DNA from: Chroococcidiopsis sp. TS-821
Lineage (GTDB): Bacteria > Cyanobacteriota > Cyanobacteriia > Cyanobacteriales > Chroococcidiopsidaceae
Assembly: GCF_002939305.1 (NCBI RefSeq)
Contig: NZ_MVDI01000004.1
Location: forward strand, 124,001 to 188,000
Direction: 5' to 3'
DNA length: 64,000 nucleotides
Shown here: positions 28,026 through 35,415 of the stretch, in pieces
Layout of the letters: the number at the start of each line of letters is the position of its first letter
Numbering within the stretch: position 1 is the stretch's first letter
Notes under the pieces: generated by a model
The model's database searches: none
What the model saw: only the letters and a program-made list of their open reading frames with translations
Told to the model about the DNA's origin: nothing
Program-made: the position numbers and the translations under genes

Positions 28026-29960
28026 ATGTCAAATATCTTGTGGAAATCCCTACTGCTTAGCCCTGCAGTTCTAGGAGCAACTCTAGTTGTATCCTCTACA
28101 GCGCTTGCAGTTGAACAGCCAGAATCAGCTGAACTCATTCAGCAAGATGCCGCTCAAGCTCCAGCAGCAGATTACGTAGTTGCAACCGTAGAAAGCAATC
28201 TTTTACAGCCGAATAATACAGTAAGAGCTATTCAACCACAAGCAGTAGCAGAACCTGTAGTGCAAGAGCCGACAGTATCAACGCCAGCTACCCCAGCAAC
28301 ACCGATAACTGTGGCGCAGGCAACAACTACACCTGCTACTGTTCCTGCCGCACCATCTGTTGAATCGTTAGACGAACTCAATCGCTACAGCAACGAAGGT
28401 AGAGGCAATGTTAACTCAGTGGCGCAAGTCACTTCAGTTTCCCAACTATCTGACGTTCAACCAACTGACTGGGCATTCCAAGCATTGCAATCGCTCGTAG
28501 AACGCTACGGAGTTATTGCAGGTTATCCGGATGGAACTTATCGCGGTAACCGTGCAATGACGCGTTTTGAGTTTGCCGCTGGTTTGAATGCAGCTTTAGA
28601 CCGAGTCAACGAACTGATTGCTGCTGGTACAGCCGATATGGTTCGTCGGGAAGACTTAGCAACGCTTCAGCGTTTGCAAGAAGAGTTTGCAGCGGAACTT
28701 GCAACACTGCGCGGTCGGGTAGATGCTTTAGAAGCACAAACAGCCGAACTCGAAGCAAATCAATTTTCGACAACAACTAAATTAGTCGGTGAAGTAGTTG
28801 CTGCGATTAGCGATACGTTTGGCGACGACGTAGACGACAACACCGTATTTCAAAACCGTGTTCGGTTAGACTTCCAAAGCAGCTTTGGTGGTTCAGATAT
28901 TTTACACACGCGCTTGTCAGCAGGAAATGCCCAGCTATTTAGCTTTAGTGCTTTTAATGGACCTGCTCCAAACGCAACTTTCGAAGGTCAACAAACTTTC
29001 AACATAGCACCAAACTTTGAAAACAGTGTCGCCGTTGACTGGCTAGCTTACGACTTCCCGCTGTTTGGGCAAGCCAGAGGTTATTTAGCAGCTACTGGTG
29101 GCATCCACAGTGATTACGCAGCAACTGCAAATCCGTATTTCGAAGATTACGACGGCGGTAGAGGTGCGCTATCTACGTTCGCGCAACAAAACCCAATCTA
29201 CCGAATCGGTGGTGGTGCTGGTGGCGGTTTAACCTTAGCATTTGGCGGTGGCGGCGTTCTCAGACCAAGTTCTTTAACCGTAGGTTACTTAGCCGATAAT
29301 GCTAGCGATCCTGGTTTGAGTGCAGGTATTGGTAACGGTGACTACGCAGCCTTAGCTCAGTTGAACTTCAACTTAGGCGATCGCGTTGCGTTAGCAGCAA
29401 CGTACGTTCACGGTTATCACACCACAGGTAACGGCATTTTTGATATTGGTGGTTCGTTTGGCAATCAATCAGCAGGTCCAGTCGTTGGTACAACCCAAGC
29501 AAACTTGGTTGATATCAGTGGTGATGGCTTCGTTGACGGCGTGCCAGGTTTAGCAGTTGGTCCTACAGTTACCAACTCCTATGGTGTATCCGCTGCATTC
29601 CGCTTGACTGACAGAATATCCATCAGCGGGTTTGGTACCTACACTAACGCTATACTCTTAGGGCGCGGTGGTGCTGATATCTGGACATTTGGTGGTGGAG
29701 TTGCTTTTCCAGACTTGGGTAGAGAAGGTAACCTCTTAGGTATCTTTGCAGGTGTAGAACCTACGTTGAGAGGAGTAGATGCTCCAGGCGTTGCAGGTTT
29801 CAGCCGTGATTATGGATTACACGTTGAAGGTTTCTACAGGTATCAACTTACGGATAACGTTTCAATTACACCAGGCGTAATCTGGTTAAGTTCTCCAGGT
29901 CAGAACAACGATAACTCAGACGTGATTATTGGAACACTACGGACAACCTTCAATTTCTAA
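28026..29960 (+). CDS. SLH-domain outer-membrane porin (iron uptake porin family)
   Basis: 644 residues. A signal peptide covers about 1-28. A Pro/Ala/Val/Gln-rich segment leads to the block LDELNRYSNEG near 117-128, then one S-layer-homology domain (about 140-200: WAFQALQSLVERYGVIAGYPDGTYRG, MTRFEFAAGLN). A short coiled coil (about 210-245) precedes the OprB-type beta barrel, which ends in Asn-Phe. This is the standard plan of cyanobacterial porins. SLH binds the peptidoglycan polysaccharide, anchoring the barrel. Iron or small inorganic solute passage is inferred from the family name. A terminator follows. Confidence 0.93.
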   Translation: MSNILWKSLLLSPAVLGATLVVSSTALAVEQPESAELIQQDAAQAPAADYVVATVESNLLQPNNTVRAIQPQAVAEPVVQEPTVSTPATPATPITVAQATTTPATVPAAPSVESLDELNRYSNEGRGNVNSVAQVTSVSQLSDVQPTDWAFQALQSLVERYGVIAGYPDGTYRGNRAMTRFEFAAGLNAALDRVNELIAAGTADMVRREDLATLQRLQEEFAAELATLRGRVDALEAQTAELEANQFSTTTKLVGEVVAAISDTFGDDVDDNTVFQNRVRLDFQSSFGGSDILHTRLSAGNAQLFSFSAFNGPAPNATFEGQQTFNIAPNFENSVAVDWLAYDFPLFGQARGYLAATGGIHSDYAATANPYFEDYDGGRGALSTFAQQNPIYRIGGGAGGGLTLAFGGGGVLRPSSLTVGYLADNASDPGLSAGIGNGDYAALAQLNFNLGDRVALAATYVHGYHTTGNGIFDIGGSFGNQSAGPVVGTTQANLVDISGDGFVDGVPGLAVGPTVTNSYGVSAAFRLTDRISISGFGTYTNAILLGRGGADIWTFGGGVAFPDLGREGNLLGIFAGVEPTLRGVDAPGVAGFSRDYGLHVEGFYRYQLTDNVSITPGVIWLSSPGQNNDNSDVIIGTLRTTFNF

Positions 29961-29999
29961 GCAGTGAATTAGTGAACTTTCACAATTCAAAGAAATAGT

Positions 30000-30023
30000 A
30001 ACCCGCTGCTCGCGGGTTTTTTT
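30000..30023 (+). terminator. Intrinsic terminator after the porin gene
   Basis: AACCCGC pairs perfectly with GCGGGTT around a five-base loop, and a run of seven T follows. It lies about 40 bases after the porin stop codon. Confidence 0.92.
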
Positions 30024-30125
30024 ATCGTCAATTATTTAAAGTCACTAAACCCCAGTCAAGAACCGGAGTATACTAAAAGAAGAGCAGATCAAAAGCTTAA
30101 TAAACTATCGCGTTTAAATTAGCCT

Positions 30126-30563
30126 GTGGAACTCTCGTGTAAGACTGAATATGCGCTGCTTGCGCTCTTAGAACTAGCCACTAACTACGAAATTGGCGAA
30201 CCCTTGCAAATTCGGCAAATTGCTGCCCAACAGCACATCCCAGATCGCTATTTAGAACAACTATTAGCGACATTAAGGCGTGGAGGTTTAGTAAAGAGCC
30301 AACGCGGGGCAAAAGGTGGTTATGTCCTAGCACGAGAGCCTTGGAAAATTACCCTACTCGATGTCATTTGCTGCTTGGAAGGTCTAGAAACGACTGCTTG
30401 TGAAGATGAAGCTCAACCAAAAACCGTAGAAAGCGCAGTTGTTCAAGAAGTGTGGCAAGAATCGCGTCAAGCTGCTAACTCGGTTCTGCAAAAATATACA
30501 CTGCAAAATCTTTGCGAACAACGAGCAGCAAGAAAGCAATTGAATATTATGTATTACATTTAG
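30126..30563 (+). CDS. Rrf2 family transcriptional regulator
   Basis: 145 residues, GTG start. The winged helix begins with CKTEYALLALLELA and contains IRQIAAQQHIPDRYLEQLLATLRRGGLVKSQRGAKGGY, the Rrf2 signature. Cysteines sit at 5, 82, 83, 92 and near the C-terminus; the spacing is not the canonical IscR C-x5-C-x7-C, so an Fe-S cluster is not certain. It lies 138 bases upstream of cysK, and control of cysteine synthesis is an attractive inference, since CymR of Bacillus is an Rrf2 protein that works with CysK. Confidence 0.88.
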   Translation: MELSCKTEYALLALLELATNYEIGEPLQIRQIAAQQHIPDRYLEQLLATLRRGGLVKSQRGAKGGYVLAREPWKITLLDVICCLEGLETTACEDEAQPKTVESAVVQEVWQESRQAANSVLQKYTLQNLCEQRAARKQLNIMYYI

Positions 30564-30701
30564 AGCGATTCAGAAATTTTGAGTTTCTCGGAAGTTTTGA
30601 GTGAAAACTTCTTTTATTCAAAAGCAGCAGTAAGTAGCGATCGCAATTTTTCTAATTTTTTAGATTGTTTCTTCTAGATTCCTCTTAATTAAACTAAAAC
30701 T

Positions 30702-31664
30702 ATGCGAATTGCCAACAATATTACAGAACTAATCGGTCGCACGCCTTTAGTACAACTCAATCGCATTCCTCAAGCGGAAGGATGTGTAGCGCGGATAGTG
30801 GTGAAGCTAGAAAGCATGAATCCATCTGCCTCGGTTAAGGATCGCATCGGCTTTAGCATGATTCAAGCCGCAGAAAAGGAGAAACTCATTCATCCTGGAA
30901 AGACAGTTTTAGTTGAACCCACATCAGGCAATACAGGAATTGCCTTAGCAATGGCCGCGGCGGCAAAGGGATATCGATTAATTTTAACGATGCCCGAAAC
31001 AATGAGTGCCGAACGAAGAGCGATGCTGCGCGCCTATGGTGCAGAACTCGAACTGACACCAGGAATTGAAGGGATGAGTGGAGCAATTCGACGCGCGCAA
31101 ATGATTGTAGATAATACACCGCACGCTTATATGCTGCAACAATTCCGCAACCCGGCGAATGCACAAATTCATCGCGAAACCACCGCCGAAGAACTTTGGC
31201 AAGATACCGATGGGCAAATTGACTTGATGGTGGCAGGTGTCGGTACTGGCGGCACAATTACAGGTGTAGCGGAAGTCATTAAAGCACGCAAGCCCAGTTT
31301 TAAGGCGATCGCCGTTGAACCAGCAAATAGCCCTGTTCTCTCAGGCGGCAAACCAGGACCACATAAAATTCAAGGTATTGGTGCAGGATTTATCCCGCAA
31401 GTATTGCGCGTAGACATGATTGACGAAGTTATTACAGTAACGGATGACGAAGCGATCGCCTACGGACGTCGTTTAGCGCGCGAAGAAGGGCTACTTTCAG
31501 GAATTTCTAGCGGTGCAGCTTTATGTGCCGCAATTCGGGTAGGACAGCGCTCAGAAAACAAAGGAAAATTGATTGTGATGATTCAGCCTAGCTTTGGCGA
31601 GCGCTACTTAAGTACTCCGTTATTCCAAGATTTGGAGCCCAAAGTCCCCATTAATATGAATTAA
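30702..31664 (+). CDS. cysK: Cysteine synthase A
   Basis: 320 residues of the fold-type II PLP family. Lys46 in SASVKDR is the Schiff-base lysine; TSGNTGIA binds the substrate carboxylate and GTGGTITG the PLP phosphate. Length and the C-terminal SGISSGAAL motif fit O-acetylserine sulfhydrylase, which makes L-cysteine from O-acetylserine and sulfide. The Rrf2 regulator upstream and the J-domain gene 16 bases downstream share its strand. Confidence 0.93.
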   Translation: MRIANNITELIGRTPLVQLNRIPQAEGCVARIVVKLESMNPSASVKDRIGFSMIQAAEKEKLIHPGKTVLVEPTSGNTGIALAMAAAAKGYRLILTMPETMSAERRAMLRAYGAELELTPGIEGMSGAIRRAQMIVDNTPHAYMLQQFRNPANAQIHRETTAEELWQDTDGQIDLMVAGVGTGGTITGVAEVIKARKPSFKAIAVEPANSPVLSGGKPGPHKIQGIGAGFIPQVLRVDMIDEVITVTDDEAIAYGRRLAREEGLLSGISSGAALCAAIRVGQRSENKGKLIVMIQPSFGERYLSTPLFQDLEPKVPINMN

Positions 31665-31680
31665 CGCTACAGTAGGTGTC

Positions 31681-32379
31681 ATGGCATCGAATCACTACGA
31701 CACTCTTGACGTTAATGCAGCAGCAAGCCAAGCGGAAATCAAGCAAGCCTATCGCCGCTTGGTAAAAAAATTTCATCCTGACAGTCATCAGGACACTGCC
31801 GATCACGAGCAAATTATTCGCATTAACGAAGCATACGAAGTCTTAGGAGATGTTCAAAAACGGCAATCTTATGACGAACAACTCTTAAGACAACAAGCAA
31901 CCGAACAAAGTCGCGAACGACAACAGCGTACCGCAGCAGTACAAAATCAATACCGTACCTCGCGGCAAACGGGAAGAGATGCTGACGAAGAATTAGCAAG
32001 ATGGCTGCATCAAGTTTATCAACCTGTGAATCGTTTGATTTGCCAAATTCTTAACTCGTTGGAAGAACAAATCGAAAATTTGGCAGCAGATCCTTTTGAT
32101 GATGAGTTACTAGGAGATTTTGAAGATTATCTGCAAAGCTGCCGCGACTGGCTGAAACAAGCGCAAGTAGCGTTTCGCTCGTTGCCGAATCCTCCTAGTG
32201 TTGCAGGAGCCGCCGCCCATTTGTACTATTGTCTCAACCAAGTAGGCGATGGCATTGAAGAGTTGAGTTACTTTCCACTCAATTATGACGATCGCTATTT
32301 ACACATGGGTCAAGAGTTATTCCGGATTGCGGCTGGATTGCATTGCGAAGCGCAAGAATCACTAGAGGCGATCGCTTAA
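31681..32379 (+). CDS. J-domain protein
   Basis: 232 residues. Residues about 5-65 form the J domain with His32-Pro33-Asp34 and the helix IKQAYRRLVKKFH, sufficient to stimulate a DnaK ATPase. The rest lacks the Gly/Phe region and zinc fingers, and instead has a charged linker (about 75-105) and a helical domain, so it is a specialised co-chaperone with an unknown client. It starts 16 bases after cysK and overlaps the convergent gene by four bases at the end. Confidence 0.9.
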   Translation: MASNHYDTLDVNAAASQAEIKQAYRRLVKKFHPDSHQDTADHEQIIRINEAYEVLGDVQKRQSYDEQLLRQQATEQSRERQQRTAAVQNQYRTSRQTGRDADEELARWLHQVYQPVNRLICQILNSLEEQIENLAADPFDDELLGDFEDYLQSCRDWLKQAQVAFRSLPNPPSVAGAAAHLYYCLNQVGDGIEELSYFPLNYDDRYLHMGQELFRIAAGLHCEAQESLEAIA

Positions 32380-33179
32380 TCAACATAAAGACGTTCTTGA
32401 CCATATTGTTGGGCTTTTTGCAACAAAACTGACAGTTCGGCGTCTGGCATCATCGTAGAAGGTGGAGCTATAGCTTGTCGCAAAAGATACCACGGTAAGC
32501 CAACGGACTCGCGTAAAGCTACGTAAGCTTTTTGCGGCAAACTCCACTCATCTGATAGATCGCTTGTACGCGGAATAACCGTAAATCCATAAGCCCGAAA
32601 CTCAATCAGCGATCGCCACATATGCGGAGAATCGGTAACTAATAAAATTCGTTGGACGTTTTGCTGCTGTAGAATTGCTGCTGAAAAAATCGCGTTTTCT
32701 TTCGTTGTCAACGAACAGTTTTCGCCATCAATAACATTTCTGGGGACACCTTGGTCAATCAATAACTCAATAATCGGTAAAGCATCGCCTCGACCACTGA
32801 CAAAAATCACTGGTGCTCTTGCAGCTTGCCACAGTTGAGTTGCTACCCTAGCTCGTTCCATTCTTAAGGCTCTGCCTCGACCTAAAATGACGATGGCATC
32901 GACAGAAGTTCCAGGATCGGCAGGCAGAAATAGTCCTTTGACAACAACAGTAGACAGCAAGCCAACTGCAATCAAGCTAAACACGAGCGTAGCTACAGCA
33001 GGAAGCATCCATTTTTGATTGCGCCGCCACTTACGAGTAATGAACCAAAGGCTAACAACAGCAGCAATAAGAATTGCCAGAAAGAGCAAAATCGGCGATC
33101 GCAACTGCTGCCAACCAAACTCGATGGGAAACTGTGTAAACTCACGCGGACAGAAACGAGAATCAAACATCGATTGCAT
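32376..33179 (-). CDS. YdcF/SanA-like DUF218 membrane protein
   Basis: 267 residues. Two hydrophobic segments near the N-terminus (about 28-50 and 60-84), then a DUF218 domain of about 160 residues with VDAIVILGRGRALRMERAR, VIFVSGRGDA, CSLTTKENAIFSA and ILLVTDSPHMWRS, the last matching the T-D-x-x-H block of the family. DUF218 proteins act in the cell envelope of other bacteria (SanA, ElyC-like). It is probably anchored by the two helices with the domain outside the membrane. Confidence 0.82.
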   Translation of the reverse strand: MQSMFDSRFCPREFTQFPIEFGWQQLRSPILLFLAILIAAVVSLWFITRKWRRNQKWMLPAVATLVFSLIAVGLLSTVVVKGLFLPADPGTSVDAIVILGRGRALRMERARVATQLWQAARAPVIFVSGRGDALPIIELLIDQGVPRNVIDGENCSLTTKENAIFSAAILQQQNVQRILLVTDSPHMWRSLIEFRAYGFTVIPRTSDLSDEWSLPQKAYVALRESVGLPWYLLRQAIAPPSTMMPDAELSVLLQKAQQYGQERLYVD

Positions 33180-33274
33180 TTATAACTCAGCTTTAGGTGC
33201 AATGCACGCGCTAATTAGTTTATGCTGATAGCAGGATTATTCAAAAAACTTTACATTCAACAACTCGTGTACTC

Positions 33275-34144
33275 ATGCAATGCATTGTCAATCGTCGCGC
33301 GCAGTTTTCAGCGAGTCATCGGTATTGGTTACCCGAATTAAGTGAAGCTGAAAATAAACAGCGTTTTGGACTTTGCGCGCGAGCACCAGGACACGGACAC
33401 AACTATGTATTATACGTTTCCCTCAGCGGTGAACTCGATGAATATGGCATGGTACAAAATTTGTCCGAAGTCAAAAAAGTAATTAAGCGAGAAGTGACCA
33501 GCCAACTCGATTTTTCGCACCTTAACGATGTTTGGACAGAATTTCAACAAACACTACCTACTACCGAAAACATTGCCAGAGTCATTTGGCATCGGCTAGC
33601 ACCATACTTACCTTTAGTCCGCATTCAACTCTTTGAACATCCAGAACTTTGGGCAGAATATCAAGGAAACGGCATGGAAGCTTACTTAACACTTAGCACG
33701 CACTTCAGCGCAGCGCATCGGCTAGCACGTCCCGATCTCAGCTACGAAGAAAACTTGGAGATTTATGGCAAATGCGCGCGTCCCAATGGTCACGGACACA
33801 ACTATCATTTAGAAGTCACGGTTAAAGGCGATATTGACCGGCGCACCGGAATGCTCGTTGATTTAGGGGCATTGCAACAAATCGTCGAGGATTTAGTTGT
33901 TGAACCACTGGATCATACTTTTCTAAATAAAGATATTGCCTACTTTGCCGAAGTCGTCCCCACCGCAGAAAATATCGCAGTATACATCAGTAATATTTTG
34001 CGATCGCCTATCCAAGAGCTAGGAGCCACATTACATAAAGTTAAGCTCATCGAAAGTCCCAACAATTCTTGTGAAATTTACTGCGATCGAACTGTTCAAG
34101 AAGTCACAGGTCACAGGTCAGAGGTCAGAGAACTGGTACATTAA
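33275..34144 (+). CDS. Duplicated-domain 6-pyruvoyl-tetrahydropterin/6-carboxytetrahydropterin synthase (QueD-like)
   Basis: 289 residues made of two copies of the PTPS fold (about 1-130 and 135-285), where ordinary QueD is about 120. Copy 1 has His15, Cys34, His40 and His42 (CARAPGHGH); copy 2 has His148, Cys167, His173 and His175 (CARPNGHGH), so both keep the zinc and catalytic-Cys layout. Copy 2 has the Asp213-His214 pair of the active site, but copy 1 has Asp79-Phe80 instead. QueD turns 7,8-dihydroneopterin triphosphate into carboxy-tetrahydropterin for the deazaguanine path; queE is in the same window. A tetrahydropterin-synthase role is an alternative. Confidence 0.85.
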   Translation: MQCIVNRRAQFSASHRYWLPELSEAENKQRFGLCARAPGHGHNYVLYVSLSGELDEYGMVQNLSEVKKVIKREVTSQLDFSHLNDVWTEFQQTLPTTENIARVIWHRLAPYLPLVRIQLFEHPELWAEYQGNGMEAYLTLSTHFSAAHRLARPDLSYEENLEIYGKCARPNGHGHNYHLEVTVKGDIDRRTGMLVDLGALQQIVEDLVVEPLDHTFLNKDIAYFAEVVPTAENIAVYISNILRSPIQELGATLHKVKLIESPNNSCEIYCDRTVQEVTGHRSEVRELVH

Positions 34145-34222
34145 TGCGGCAAAAATGAGATTTTGCTTTCTCTAATCCTAAGTTAGAACGCGACTAATTC
34201 TAGTAAACCGTCCTCCAACCTA

Positions 34223-34258
34223 CCCCCTAAATCCCCCACACAGTGGGGATCTAAGGGG
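34223..34258. repeat. Intergenic palindromic repeat
   Basis: CCCCTAAATCCCCCAC and GTGGGGATCTAAGGGG form an imperfect hairpin, located between two convergent genes. The C-rich/G-rich pairing resembles a dispersed repeat family seen between genes in many cyanobacteria; a related, more decayed copy seems to lie near 42230-42305. It might end transcription from both sides, though no T-tract is present. Confidence 0.65.
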
Positions 34259-34266
34259 CGAAAATA

Positions 34267-35184
34267 CTACTCAACCGCTACCTGCGCTGTGATAGTACGA
34301 TGGCGGGGAGTATTAGGCGCGATCGCAATATTGTGAAAGCCCGCAACTTTCAAAGCGGCTTCAATATCCAAAGTGAAATATTCATCCAAATACGGCTCGG
34401 TACTTTTTAGTAACGTCAAGATATAAGGAGGCATCTTAGCGTAAATTTCTGAGTGCGGATTCATATCCATAATGGCTAAATAGCCCCCAGGACGAAGTAA
34501 ACGTCGAACTTCCTGGAAAATTTGCTGTGTCGCTGATTGTGGTAGCTCATGACACACAAGAAAGATCGAAACTAAATCAAACGATGCTGACGGCAATCCG
34601 GTGGATTCAGCCAGCGCGTGTATCCAGTTGATTTGTGCGTGGCGTTGTTGCGCGCGGTAATGGGCAACAGCAAGAAAATAGGGTGATAAATCTAAACCAC
34701 TAATTGCTGCGTGTGGATAGACTTCTTGTAAGGCAAACGTACTCATCCCAACACTACAGCCAATATCCAGGATATCGCGGGGCTGTACAACCCTGTTTTT
34801 GAGAATGTCGTGATACGACGCGCGGAGTCGAGCATCACCCTCTGCACCTGCATCTGCCCAAATTCCTGCATGCACCGCACGGGCAGCAACTTCAACTTCT
34901 AATGCCGCATCCCAGCTTAAATTTCCTTGCTCGTAGGCATGAAACGAACAGCAATAATAATCGGGATATTGCAAATGCGGATTTTTGACTTGCGCAAGTT
35001 GAGCCTCCCAATCAAGCTGTTTGAGTTCTTGTACTTGCTTTGTCCAAGGAACACCTATTCTTTCTGCACGTTTAATCATCATTTGCCGTGCTTGATGCTT
35101 AGCTAAATTTGCTAGCGGCTTAATTGCAAGCACTCGATTAACTAAACGAGATGCTATTTCTGGCGCAGTCTTTGCAGCTGTCAT
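34267..35184 (-). CDS. Class I SAM-dependent methyltransferase
   Basis: 305 residues. After a helical N-terminal domain (about 1-125), a Rossmann methyltransferase domain has motif I ILDIGCSVGMSTFAL at about 143-157, an acidic SGLDLSP at the end of strand 2, and LLRPGGYLAIMDMNP near 235. The substrate is not evident; small-molecule methylation is more likely than protein or RNA methylation given the domain plan. Lies convergent with the QueD-like gene. Confidence 0.82.
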   Translation of the reverse strand: MTAAKTAPEIASRLVNRVLAIKPLANLAKHQARQMMIKRAERIGVPWTKQVQELKQLDWEAQLAQVKNPHLQYPDYYCCSFHAYEQGNLSWDAALEVEVAARAVHAGIWADAGAEGDARLRASYHDILKNRVVQPRDILDIGCSVGMSTFALQEVYPHAAISGLDLSPYFLAVAHYRAQQRHAQINWIHALAESTGLPSASFDLVSIFLVCHELPQSATQQIFQEVRRLLRPGGYLAIMDMNPHSEIYAKMPPYILTLLKSTEPYLDEYFTLDIEAALKVAGFHNIAIAPNTPRHRTITAQVAVE

Positions 35185-35415
35185 ACGTAATACTAAAAAT
35201 CTTATATCTTCTTTAGCTTATTATCGGGCTTTGCGGTGATAATTCTGAAGTACCACGCAGGGCAAGGAGTTACCGCCATTTAGTTTTTCGTTTCAACCTC
35301 AAACACGCAATCGCGATTGAAACTGCGGCTAATCTATGACTACGTCTTCTAGAAGCGCTACCCTAAAAAACAAGCTACAGCGATCGCTTTCAGTATTCGA
35401 GGACAAGCAGAATAG

